DNA of 64,000 nt from Lotus japonicus. Its lineage: Eukaryota > Streptophyta > Magnoliopsida > Fabales > Fabaceae. The translations under genes and the position numbers were made by a program. The number at the start of each line of letters is the position of its first letter. Within the stretch, counting starts at the first letter, position 1. Positions 52,735 through 63,400 of this stretch are shown in pieces. The notes below the pieces were generated by a model, which saw only the letters and a program-made list of their open reading frames with translations, did no database searches and was not told where the DNA came from. The stretch lies in NCBI RefSeq assembly GCF_012489685.1, contig NC_080042.1, forward strand, positions 1,180,501 through 1,244,500, read 5' to 3'.

Positions 52735-53540
52735 CATGTAGTGTTTCATGCATTCTCATGAATTTTTTATCTTTCTTTGTGTCTTTGCTTCACTTAGGTA
52801 ATTTCATAGTTTATTAGAGACTTTAGTTGCATTTTAGGTTAGTTTAAGAGTTTACTGAAAGTTCCACTTGTTTTGAGGGCTTTTGTGCAAAACTGACCTT
52901 TAAGTTTCAAGATATTTTCCAAGCTTGTTCATCAAGGTTTCAGGTTGAATCAACTGAAGAGGGAAGGTCTAGAGGCTTGGAGAATTGAATGGAGGCTTAA
53001 AGAGTTTTGAAGAGGAGTAAAGAGGAAGTTAAAAAGGTTTTCCAGCGTGTTTAGAGCGCCTAAGTGTGCTCCATAGGCGCCAATTGCTATTTCCAGGATT
53101 TTGGAATTGGCGCCTAGGCATGCCTAATTGGCGCCTATGCGCCAATTGCCTTCCAGATGCTGTGTTTTTGGGTGGAATTGGCGCTCAGACGTGCTTAATT
53201 GGCGCCTGAGCGCACTGACTCGTTTCTTTTGCCTCTAAATAGGTTTTTAGTGGTTTTCTTTGGTAATCTTGGATATTTATTCCATTTTTACATAAATTTA
53301 GAAGGAGAGGAACATCTTGAAGAGTGAGAGAAGGTTTCCAAGCTTGTAATTCAGGTTCATAGCCAAGCATGACTAAACTCTCTTCTTATGCTTTGGTTTT
53401 CATGTAAGACTTTTCATATTTGAGTTATAATCTTAAGTTTTTTCCCACATGATCTTCTTCTTTCCTTGAATCCCATTTTCTGAATTTCAATCTAAGCTTG
53501 TATGCAAGCTTGCTTTATGCTTTTCTATAATCAGAACGGA
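52735..53540 (+). repeat. 3' LTR of outer element, second piece (truncated)
   Basis: Resumes the LTR exactly after the AGTCT duplication (52730-52734) and follows the 5' LTR to CAGAACGGA (53540), where it breaks off. It includes the GGCGCC module block (53055-53215). Confidence 0.85.
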
Positions 53541-53570
53541 TATTTTAATAAAAAAATTATTCTAAATAGT

Positions 53571-53602
<32 letters not shown>

Positions 53603-54165
53603 TCGTGAGACGAATCCCTCGCCTTACTGTCAGCACACAAGGAAGTAAGGACTATGAGAATACCTGGTTAAAACCAAATAAATGAATAAATAAATATATT
53701 CAAAATATATAGATTTTTACTTACCTTGAGACGACTCTACATGTTGTTTCCTTGCTATCTTGGAAATCTCTTGCTTTATAGTTTTGTTTAATTTTTGCAT
53801 TCACCAATACATATTGATTTTTAATGTATTCAAAATTATTTTTAAATATACAATGAAACAATATTAAATAACATACCGATCCATGTAAAAATTTTAAAAT
53901 AGTTTCTTAAATATATATTTAAGAAAAGAATTTAACCATTACCTAATTAAAATATTTTATTTTGTCTTCCGATGAAGAAAAAAAAAAGTATTTTATTTTA
54001 TATGATATAAAAGATATTATTTTGTATAATTTTACTACTTTTTCTCAACTTCGATAATTAAGATTTTAACTACTTCTTATATTTATTTTTTTAATTACAC
54101 GTATAAGAAATCTTACAATTAATATATAAAAATGACTATAGATAACTAATTAATCTTGTCATTGC
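53541..54165. other. AT-rich DNA with (TA)n run
   Basis: (TA)13 at 53571-53596. Otherwise AT-rich with no gene or element boundary recognised. Confidence 0.5.
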
Positions 54166-54756
54166 TCTAATACCAAATAATACACATGTCACTACTACGT
54201 CATAAACCATTTTAAAAACCTTTTAGTGTAAAATGAAATTTATTAAAACTTAATTATTAGTGTAAATGAGATTTTATAAAACTTAATTTTTAACCATTTT
54301 TGAATTTGAAAAAATCATACACATGTCACTACTACATCAGAAACCTATCATGCCCCCACCACTGGCACTCGTATATATTTTGTCTAACATTTGCTAATGG
54401 CTCACAACTACCATATCTGATTTTAAATTCTCCTTTTTAGGCTGCAGCTAGCAACATAACCACTTTCATGCTCATCACCCTCTACATCATGTCACTGTCA
54501 CTGCATACGTAAAAAACTTTTTTTTTTCTAAAAATAAATGATATTTATTAAGATTAAATTGTTAAATTTGAAAATATTCAGTCTAAATTGTTAAATTTGA
54601 AAACATTTAAACCCATGTCACTGCATACGTCATAAACTTTTCATGTCCACATATTATATCCACATATATCGCTCATATATATTGGGTTCAACATTTGCAA
54701 ATGACCATCAACCACCATAATCTGATTTGAAATTCTCCTTTTGAGGAAGCATCATC
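54166..54756 (+). promoter_or_regulatory. upstream region of OCT gene with duplicated segment
   Basis: 54322-54440 and 54614-54745 are diverged direct copies (about 292 bp apart), sharing CATGTCACT, TATATATT, CAACATTTGC, AATTCTCCTTTT. The second copy runs into the start codon at 54757. Two further short copies of CATGTCACT...ACGTCATAAAC are near 54185 and 54490. ACGTCA is a bZIP-type core motif. TATATAT at about 54674-54680 is a candidate TATA box. Start site not determined. Confidence 0.5.
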
Positions 54757-56406
54757 ATGTGTCTCAAAACACAACACATAGTTGAAGTAGAGGCAGACAT
54801 TCAAACGGAGGTCGCCTCCGTTCAAACAAGTGCAGTTGCTGAATCTCACTCCACTGATCAAGAAAGAAAACTGATGCAGTCATGGGACGATATGGTAGAA
54901 AAAAGCTTAAGAAACTTCGGGTGGATGGAGTTCCTGCAAGCTGTGCTCGTGGCCGTCGCAATGTTCTTTGATGCACAACAATCCTTCATCAGCATCTACA
55001 CAGACAACTACCCCACATGGCATTGTACAAACCACACCATGTGCTCCTCTTCCTCTGACATTTGCAAAATCCCCAAATCCTCTTGGTCATGGGACTCACA
55101 CCCTTCCATGACCATCATATCCCATTGGAGCCTTGAATGCGCTAGCACCTTTGTCACCGGTTTACCCCAGTCTTCCTTCTTCATAGGAGGCCTTCTGGGA
55201 TCCTCTATTCTCGCAGCCTTAGCTGATTCATCAGTGGGGAGAAAAAACATGCTTGTTCTCTCTTGTGTTTTAATGTCAATCACCTCCACACTCATCATCT
55301 TCTCCCCCAACATATGGGTCTACTCTGCCTTGAAGTTCTTGATCGGCTTCTGGCGTTCGTCCATTGGGACCTCTGTCTTGGTTTTGCTCACGGAGAATGT
55401 GAGTGTAGAGTGGAGATTCAGCGTGGGGACTGTGGAGTATTTCACCTTCACGATTGGATACATGTCTCTTTCAGGTATAGCTTATGCCACCAAAAGTCTC
55501 TCTTGGAGATTTCTTTACCTCTACACTTCACTCCCTGCTCTGTTATACTCTATTCTTGCTTATCTCTTCATAAACGAATCCCCCAAGTGGCTTCTCATGC
55601 ACGGTCGAGTCAAAGAAGCCATGAGAATTCTTAAAGGAGTATCCTTACCTGAAAACGATGCTAATTACCTCACAAGCTTCAAAACAAAAGAAAATGTTTC
55701 ATTTTTTCAACTTTACTCTTCAATAGTAGAGTTGTTCAAGAGACGTTGGGCTCTTACGAGAATGGTGGCGACCATGGTACTTGGAATTGGTGTTGGGTCG
55801 GTGTATTTTGCCTTGGCCTTAGCGGTGGAAAACATGGGATTTAACATTTATTTGGCTGTGGTTTTCAGTGCTCTGATGGAAATCCCTTCTTGCATAGTTG
55901 CCTATTTCTTGGAAAACTTCAGAAGAAAGCCATCTATTATTGTTTTCTCGCTATTGTGTGGGATATGTTGCCTGTTGTGTGTTGCCATTGGTGATAAGGC
56001 ACCAGAAGCCAAAGTGGGGCTAGCAATAGTAGCCTTTTTTGGTGCTTGTGTAGCCTATTTTGTCTTCGTCATTTACATCATTGAGTTGTTTCCCACATGT
56101 GTAAGGTTCACTACAACATCATTGGTGAGACAAGCTATTACATTCGGTTGCATTTTCTGTCCATTTTTTATATCTGCTGGGAGGAAAAATAACATTTATT
56201 CTTATGGGGTGTTCGGGCTTGTCATAATGTGCTCCAATTTGACATTGTTTGGCTTGCCAGAGACCATGGGGATAGTACTCTGTGACACCATGAATCAACA
56301 GGAGGAAAAGGAAACGTACTTGAGTAAACCGAAGACCAAACAAGTCGCTATTTGTGAGGCCATGGATCTACAAGAGGAAAAAGGAGACTTTTTTTTATTG
56401 ACGTAG
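54757..56406 (+). CDS. organic cation/carnitine transporter (OCT family)
   Basis: Intact 549-residue single-exon ORF, the only complete host gene in the window. It is a major facilitator superfamily protein of the plant OCT group, expected to move organic cations or carnitine across a membrane by ion coupling. Which substrate and membrane cannot be read from sequence. Visible: cytosolic N-terminus with WDDMVEKSLRNFGWMEFLQA, first membrane helix, a Cys-rich extracellular loop (WHCTNHTMCSSSSDIC...WSLEC, ~residues 89-130) typical of OCTs, the MFS loop ADSSVGRKNM (~155-165), NESPKWLLMHGRVKEAMRIL (~274-293), a second set of six helices and IELFPTCVRFTTTSLVRQA. Twelve hydrophobic segments are plausible by eye. 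The C-terminus is longer than expected because LCDTMNQQEEK is imperfectly repeated as ICEAMDLQEEK. Plant OCTs are commonly intron-less, agreeing with this structure. Confidence 0.9.
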   Translation: MCLKTQHIVEVEADIQTEVASVQTSAVAESHSTDQERKLMQSWDDMVEKSLRNFGWMEFLQAVLVAVAMFFDAQQSFISIYTDNYPTWHCTNHTMCSSSSDICKIPKSSWSWDSHPSMTIISHWSLECASTFVTGLPQSSFFIGGLLGSSILAALADSSVGRKNMLVLSCVLMSITSTLIIFSPNIWVYSALKFLIGFWRSSIGTSVLVLLTENVSVEWRFSVGTVEYFTFTIGYMSLSGIAYATKSLSWRFLYLYTSLPALLYSILAYLFINESPKWLLMHGRVKEAMRILKGVSLPENDANYLTSFKTKENVSFFQLYSSIVELFKRRWALTRMVATMVLGIGVGSVYFALALAVENMGFNIYLAVVFSALMEIPSCIVAYFLENFRRKPSIIVFSLLCGICCLLCVAIGDKAPEAKVGLAIVAFFGACVAYFVFVIYIIELFPTCVRFTTTSLVRQAITFGCIFCPFFISAGRKNNIYSYGVFGLVIMCSNLTLFGLPETMGIVLCDTMNQQEEKETYLSKPKTKQVAICEAMDLQEEKGDFFLLT

Positions 56407-56580
56407 AGTAAATATGAGACTTGTCTGTGTGAGGCACAGACAAGTTCATCCAAACTCATTGATGTTTGTCTGTCACCTGCTAATAATCATAATATAATAA
56501 TAATAATTCACTTGAAGTTTCCATTAAAACAATATTAGTTATTAATAGTTTTTTATATTATTCATTAAATTAATTATTAG

Positions 56581-56729
56581 CGGTAAAATTCTTCAAATTC
56601 TCATGGTTAAAATTGAATATTAACACTAATTGGAAACGATGGCTTTTTTTTTAACTCAAAAAATAAAAATCGTCGTTTCCAATTGGTGTTAATATTCAAT
56701 TTTAACGATGAGAATTTGAAATTTTACCA
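56581..56729. repeat. long hairpin (fold-back) 175 bp after the OCT stop
   Basis: 56581-56640 (GGTAAAATTCTTCAAATTCTC...TTAACACTAATTGGAAACGA) is complementary to 56672-56729 (TCGTTTCCAATTGGTGTTAA...GAATTTGAAATTTTACC) with few mismatches and a ~30-nt T/A-rich loop. It could be a small MITE or a hairpin in the OCT 3' untranslated region. Confidence 0.75.
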
Positions 56730-57303
56730 CTAAAAAGTTGGTGATATGTCAAAGTTTAATTATTAATCATAACATGAGGAATTCTTTTTAATAATAATAA
56801 TAGTAAATAAATATTAATATTATTAACATCAATAACAATATTAATTATTTATTATTAATATTTTAAACTGATTACTAATTGTAAAAAAAATTCAATTTCT
56901 CTTATTTAGAAAATATTAATAATATGTAATTTAAATTATTTATCACAAGCTCAGAACTTTAAAATAAAAATAATTATTTTCATATATTACAAATTTATTA
57001 AGTATTAAAAATCAGTATATCAATCAATCCGTATCAATATCAATCAATATAAGTATAATTGACTTGGTATGTATGTACATTAATAACAATATTGAGTAGT
57101 TATTAATAATATAAAGTAATTATATTAATTACTAATTGTAAAAAAAATTCAATTTCTCATATTTAAAAATAATAATCAATATTGGTAAAATAATTAATAT
57201 AAGTAAAAATGAAAATTTTAAGCCATCCTCTTGTAAAACAAATTGTGCAAAACTCTAATAACAATAAATATGATCACTTGATTAAGGGCACTCACCACCA
57301 CTT
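56730..57303. other. AT-rich intergenic DNA
   Basis: Dominated by ATTAATATTATTAA-type text. ATTACTAATTGTAAAAAAAATTCAATTTCTC occurs twice (~56870 and ~57130). No gene. Confidence 0.5.
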
Positions 57304-57320
57304 TATATAATACAGTTCTT

Positions 57321-57460
57321 GTCCCCGAAGGATATCTCAAGTGGTAAGAGCTAGGGACATAAGGATTGCGTGGGGTGAGGGTGAAGGGTCCCGGGTTCGA
57401 ACCCGGAAGAGGGATTAATTTACTAATATTTCTAACAACTAACATTTGCCTATAAAAAAA
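57321..57460 (+). mobile_element. tRNA-derived SINE, 140 bp
   Basis: 5' part has an A box in TCTCAAGTGGTAAGAGC and a B box GGGTTCGAACCCGG (57392-57405), followed by a short body and TATAAAAAAA tail. A 17-bp target duplication flanks it: TATATAATACAGTTCTT (57304-57320) and TATATAATACAGTACTT (57461-57477), one mismatch. RNA polymerase III internal promoter; no coding. The near-perfect duplication indicates a fairly recent insertion. Confidence 0.9.
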
Positions 57461-57477
57461 TATATAATACAGTACTT

Positions 57478-58763
57478 ATATATAAAAGACTATGAAACCA
57501 GTGCAACTTGTCAACAGCAAAACAGATAAATCTTCTAAAGGAAGAATGTCAACAGCAAAGTCAAGTGCTATGCAATCACATGATACTCTACAGAGCACTT
57601 TGACCAACGAAATCAGTGCAACATGTCAACAACAAAGTTTCATCCTTCTCTCTCATTAAAGGGTTGATGAAATGAAGCAAAGCTTATTGTCTACGCCTAC
57701 AAGCATTTATCCAATATAGACAAACTAGACAATTCATTTCTTAAGAAGAGTGAAGAAGAATTCGGTCAAAGCTAGAAGCCTCAACTACTGAATGACCAAC
57801 ATAAGAAAGGAATAAAGCATGCGCTAAACAGATTAATCTTCTAAATGAAGAATGGCTGAAGAAAGAGCATCGTCTGAAGACAAACAAAGTAAGCAGAGCT
57901 TCAGAAGCAACCAATGTCTATCATGATATGAATACCGCTGTGCCAAGAAAAAACATGAAGATATGAGCTCATGAGAATCGATCATGTGAAGAAAGGTCAT
58001 CGTCTGAAGAACTAAAGAATAATGAATGGTCAAAGCTGAAAATCTAAACTACTAGGTGACCACCAGACGAAAGGTATGAAGCATGCGCCACACCGACAAA
58101 TCTTCGAAAAGAAGAATGACTGAAGAAAGAGCCTCGTCTGAGATAAACCGAGCAAGCAGAGCTTCAAGGGCAACTAATGTTTATCATCGTATGAAGACTG
58201 CTATGTCAAGAGAGAAGCATGATGATATGAGGCCAATTGAAGAATCATCTAAATGACAGTCAATCATGTGAAGAAAGGTCGTCGTCTGAAGAACTGAAGA
58301 AGAATGAAGACAACAGAAGTAGAAGATCATCTGAAGAAGAATCAAGGTCTAACTCAAGCAAGCTACAAAGTCAAATCAAGCAAACTTCCCATTGAAGATA
58401 AACCCGATAAATCTTTGTGTAGAAGATTCAAGTTGAAAATCAAATATCTGACACAATGCTATGATAAAGAGAAAAGCTCTGTGGCGTCACTATCAGATTT
58501 TCATATCTCTACATCAACACATAGAAACTCAGACCTATGTTACCTGCTACATGACAGATAACATCTTTAAGACATAAGTTCTCAATCAAACTGTACCACG
58601 CTCTAATGCAAGTACCTTTTGTACAGTTTGATCCAACGGCTAGAAGTTTTGTGAACTAGAAGCTCCAACGGGCTGCAACAGCTATATTTCACTCACAGAA
58701 GATTCAGAATTATAAATGGAAGAAGTGAAGACTTGAAGAGGTAGTGCTTATGCTAACAAAGAT
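57478..58763. repeat. tandemly duplicated, retroelement-like non-coding DNA
   Basis: A ~260-290-bp unit is repeated: AAGAATGGCTGAAGAAAGAGC...CGTCTGAAGA (57847) and AAGAATGACTGAAGAAAGAGC (58112); GTGAAGAAAGGTCATCGTCTGAAGAAC (57977) and GTGAAGAAAGGTCGTCGTCTGAAGAAC (58269). 58620-58730 (GATCCAACGGCTAGAAG...TATAAATGG) reads like a Copia LTR promoter. Open frames here (58304-58561) show no domain. Confidence 0.5.
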
Positions 58764-59040
58764 TGAGCTTTATGCCTGGACAGGCAGAGGCAAAAGAATA
58801 TTCATTATGCCTAGAGAGGCATGTACAAGAATAATTGTTGGGAGGAGTTCTATCTAATACTCAATGCGTGGAGAGGCAGTGCTGAAAGAATACTCGCTAA
58901 TGCCTAGAGAGGCAGTGGGAAAATAATACTTGTATTTTCCTGGAGAGGCAGTGGCAAAAGAATACTCGTTATTCCTGGAGAGACATGTACAAGAATACTC
59001 GTTGGGAGAAGTCATGTCGAATACTTGTAAGGAGAAGTCC
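58764..59040. repeat. degenerate minisatellite, TGCCTAGAGAGGCAGTG units
   Basis: About six copies of an ~36-bp unit (ATGCCTAGAGAGGCAGTGGCAAAAGAATACTCGTT and variants), two of them with a TGTTGGGAGGAGTTCTATCTAATACT-type extension. Confidence 0.75.
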
Positions 59041-59546
59041 TTGATACTTGAGCTTAGTGAAATCTTGGTGTGTTCAAGGACAGGATGTAGCCCTATTGTT
59101 CTGGGGGTGAACCAGGATAAAAATGTTCGTGTGCATTGTCTACTGTTCTGATCAACTTCAAGTTCGTGACTTATTTATAAACATAATTCAATGCAAGCTA
59201 TTAACACATTTCATAAACTAAAAAAAGAGTTTACTTGCATTGCAAGACCTTTTAAGAATGAAAAAATGTTTCCCAAGGAGAATTTTATTCAAGGGTTTTG
59301 AGAAAAAAAAAAGATGAAACTTGATGAGACTCTGTTACTCGGAGCGGATTGCAACCATCGTGGAGTAAAGTTCAGCCACTTGGAGTGGATTGCAACCATC
59401 GGTGACTTGGCAATCAGACCCCAAGCGGGTGATTCCGCTGCGACTACTTTGAGTGATAAACGCAAACACTAGAGAGTGTTTCCGTTTTTATGGCTAACCA
59501 TGAATTCATATCATGCATGCATACATTTTTACATGATGATGGAGTG
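59041..59546. other. LTR-like, no gene
   Basis: 59095-59160 (GTTCTGGGGGTGAACCAGGATAAAAATG) has Copia LTR texture. GGAGCGGATTGCAACCATCG and GGAGTGGATTGCAACCATCGG (59341, 59379) form a short direct repeat. It ends with GAGTG (59542-59546), the presumptive target site of the second Sirevirus. Confidence 0.4.
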
Positions 59547-60413
59547 TGTTGGAACATGTTGTCGTGCATTTTGTCAAAACAACCGATTGTCGAAGCAGAT
59601 GCCGTGGCATCTAATCTCGTGAAGCTAGGGCATCAGTCCTCAGCTTGTGTTTCTGTTGTGGGCCCTCTGAAGATATGTTTTTGAGTTACTTGAGGAGCAA
59701 GTAGCTATTCCAGAAGGGTTTATTTGTTGGGTTGTTATTTGTTGAAACAATCTTTGTTAAAAGATTGGTTTCTATCTTTACTTGTGCAATAAGAAACCGA
59801 ATCTATCAAGATTGCGTTTTGAATTATTGTTACTGCAATCTGTTTCTTCAGCCCGTGCCAACCCTAAAGCCCATGCTACCGCTGCTGAAGTCTGCAAATG
59901 GGATGAAGACCTAAAACATGATGGTGTCGAAGCTGATAGAGAGAGATCGAGTGTTTTAGGATTTGTTAATTGTGCTTTGTCCTTTGTTGGTTGTGAATCC
60001 GTCTTTGCTCACTGATTCTATAAAGCAAAGAGAGATTCTGTGTGTTTGATTGCGTTCAAACTCTACTTGTTCATTGTGTTAACCAATCACTGTGGCAGTG
60101 ATTGAGAGAAAGTGAGAGGGGCTCTCATACTTAGGTTGAGATTCTAAGTAGAAATACACTGGGTAGATTAGGAAGTGAACTATGAACTGAGTTGTTCATG
60201 AGTGTCTGTAATTCCTGAATCTTGAGATAGTGGATTTCCTTTCTTTGGGTGCAAACCCTCCAGACGTAGGTGAAAGTTTTCACTGAACTGGGTTAACAAT
60301 TACTGTGTGTTATTGTTTCTGCTGTTAAGTTTTGTTTTACTGTAAAGCAGTTGTCGAACCTCTCGTCCCAGCATCGTGCAGGACAATCGGATCAGAGGGA
60401 ACCTGAATTTACA
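59547..60413 (+). repeat. 5' LTR of second Sirevirus copy
   Basis: TGTTGGAACATGTTGTCGTG...CCTGAATTTACA. It carries the palindrome-like GATGCCGTGGCATC and lies inverted relative to 51853-52729. Confidence 0.92.
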
Positions 60414-60414
60414 A

Positions 60415-60429
60415 TTGGTATCAGAGCAG
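60415..60429 (+). promoter_or_regulatory. primer-binding site of second Sirevirus copy
   Basis: TTGGTATCAGAGCAG right after the LTR, complementary to initiator Met tRNA. Confidence 0.85.
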
Positions 60430-60478
60430 GCACCCTGTTCTGGTTGGGTGAGCTCCAGGGAGTTTGATTCAAGTTCTC

Positions 60479-63400
60479 ATGGATAACAAGGAGGGAGGAT
60501 CAGTCAATAGGCCACCCATTCTGGATGGTACTAACTATGACTACTGGAAGGTTCGCATGACAGCCTTTCTCAAATCAATTGACAACAAGACTTGGAAAGC
60601 TATTGTCAAGGGTTGGAAGCACCCCACTAAGGCTGAGGTTGAAGGCACCTCTACTACTGTTGTGGAAAAACCTGAAGAAGAATGGACCAGTGTTGAAGAT
60701 GAAGCTGCTCTTGGAAATTCAAAGGCTCTAAATGCTATCTTTAATGGAGTTGACAAGAATATGTTTAGGCTGATCAATATGTGTACTGTGGCAAAGGATG
60801 CTTGGGAAATTCTGAAAACTGCACATGAAGGAACTACTCGAGTAAGGATGTCAAGGCTTCAGATGCTTACTACTCAATTTGAAAATTTGATGATGACTGA
60901 AGAAGAGACTATTTCAGAATTCCACATGCGTGTCCGTGACTTGTCTAATGCTTCATTTGCTTTGGGAGAACCTATGTCAGATGAGAAGCTTGTAAGGAAG
61001 ATCTTGAGATCTCTTCCTCAGAAGTTTGCTATGAAAGTCACTGCAATTGAGGAGGCTCAAGACATCGAGAACATGAAGGTTGATGAACTTATTGGCTCTT
61101 TGCAGACATTTGAGTTGAAACTGAGTGGAAAATCTGAGAAGAAGAATAAGAGTATTGCTTTTGTGTCAAACACTGATGAAGGTGATGATGAAGATTGTGA
61201 GGGTGAAAATCTTTCAGAGGCTCTGGCCATGCTAGCAAGAAAATTCAACAGAGCATTGAGAAAAATTGACAAAAGAACCAGGCCTAATGTCCAGGACATG
61301 AAGTTCGATAACAAACCCAAGCCTTCTAATTCACAGAGGAAGACCAAAGAAGAAGAAAGATCTGGTCAGAATAAAGGAGTGCAGTGTCATGAATGTGAAG
61401 GATATGGTCATATCAGGTCTGAATGCGCCACCTATCTAAAGAAGCAGAAGAAAGGTATGATGGTAACTTGGTCAGATGAAGACACTGAAGATGAGGAGGA
61501 AATATCTGCAAACAAAGTCAATGCTTTCTCTGGAACCATCTATGAGTCTGATACAAGTGATGAGGACATTACAGATGAGGAACTGGCTGAGACTTACAAG
61601 CTGCTACACATCAAGTGGGAAGAAGCATGTAAACTTGTGAGAGAAAAGCAAAGTGAGATAGAACAACTTGTTTATCAGAATGAAAGACTGAAAGAGCTCA
61701 GCACAAAGCTGAAGGAAGATCTGGAGGAATGGAAAAGTAAGTTTAATAATGCTGATGTTATTGAAAAGGCTAATCTAGTGTTGATCAATGCAGGACTTCA
61801 AGAGGAAGTGGCAACTCTGACAAGAAAGCTTGAAGCTACTCACAAATCTGTTAGAATGTTGAACAGTGGTTCTGATATGCTTGATGAAATTCTGAAAGAA
61901 ACTAGCAAGCAAGGAGGGAGTCTGAAGGGAATTGGCTTTGACTATAAAACAGCAAACAAAGAAAATCAGAAAGGTTCAAAGAAGTTTGTGTCTGCTGCAA
62001 AACAAACTGAATTCAAGAAGCCCAGAAATTATCAGCTGTCAGATTCATTGCCTCGACATGTACCTCTGCATGTGAAACCCCAGCTTAAGCTTGACAAAAC
62101 TGTACCTTGGAAGTGTCACTACTGTGGTAAGAATGGTCATATAAAGCCCTACTGTTACAGGTTATATGGTTATCCTCAGATGCAAGAGAAAAAGCCTGTT
62201 CAGATGAGGAAGCAATGGAAGCCCAAGGGTGAAGTCAGATGTCAGGTAGCCTACACGTCCTTCAGAGCATCATCAATGGAAGATTGGTATTTTGATAGTG
62301 GCTGCTCAAAGCACATGATAGGAAACAAGAGCTTCCTGCAAGACGTCAGAAGTCACTCCACCAACTATGTTACTTTTGGAGATGGAGCTAAAGGAAAGAT
62401 CAAGGGAGTAGGAAAACTTGTTAGCACAGAAGCTCCTAACTTGAACAATGTGTTACTTGTGAATGGTTTAACAGCCAACCTAATCAGCATAAGTCAACTG
62501 TGTGATCAAGGATATGATGTGAAGTTCAATAAGATAGAATGTGTTGTGACCACTGATGATGAGGAAGTTGTGATGAGAGGAGTCAGATCAAAAGACAATT
62601 GTTATATGTGGACATCAGAAGAAAAAGCTCATGTTTCCAGATGTTTGTTAACTAAAGAAGATGAGGTGAATGTATGGCATCAAAGACTAGGTCATCTCAA
62701 CTACAGGAGCATGCAAAAGATTCTTGCAGATGAAGCAATAAGGGGATTGCCCAATTTGAGCTTGGGAGAAGGAAAGCTATGTGGAGAATGTCAGATTGGT
62801 AAGCAAACCAAGGTGCCACACAAGATGCTCCAGCATCAGACCACGACAAAGGTTCTGGAATTGCTTCACATGGATCTCATGGGTCCCATGCAGGTTGAAA
62901 GCTTGGGAGGAAAAAGGTATGTGTTTGTCTGTGTAGATGATTTTTCAAGGTATACATGGGTTGAATTTATGAGAGAAAAATCAGAGACTTTTGAAATATT
63001 CAAGAATCTATGTATGAGACTTCAGAATGAGAAGGACTGTGTGATTGTGAGAATCAGAAGTGATCATGGAAGGGAGTTTGAGAATTCAAAATTCTTGGAG
63101 TTCTGTGGAACAGAAGGTATTAGCCATGAATTCTCTGCCCCCATCACTCCACAGCAGAATGGAATAGTTGAAAGGAAAAATATAACTCTCCAGGAATCAG
63201 CTAGAGTAATGTTACATGCTAAGAAGATTCCACACCAGTTCTGGGCTGAAGCTATGAGTACTGCTTGTTACATACATAATAGAGTCACCATCAAGGCAGG
63301 GACATCCTCTACACAGTATGAGCTATGGAAAGGTAGAAAGCCGTCTGTAAAATACTTTCACATATTTGGAAGTAAATGTTATATCCTTGCAGACCGTGAT

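Larger units (their letters stand above)
34601..53540 (+). mobile_element. non-autonomous Gypsy-type LTR element, invaded and 3'-truncated
   Basis: 5' LTR 34601-35930 (TGATGACCCGG...TTTACCAACA). A tRNA-Asp-like primer-binding site TTGGCGTCGTTGACGGGGAT is at 35936-35955. Internal non-coding DNA runs to 39410. A 3' LTR begins identically at 39411, is split after 39479 by the Sirevirus insertion, and resumes at 52735 to 53540, where homology with the 5' LTR stops at its position 35469; the last ~460 bp are deleted. No gag or pol of its own was recognised, so it is a large non-autonomous derivative. It hosts the 2.0-kb LTR element (36650-38676) and the Sirevirus (39480-52729), and is the oldest layer of this nest. 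Confidence 0.75.

Noticed and set aside
54757..56406. OCT ORF as a transposon-captured or degenerate copy
   Set aside because: Full-length, no stops, family-typical loops and helices, and intron-less structure is normal for plant OCT genes.
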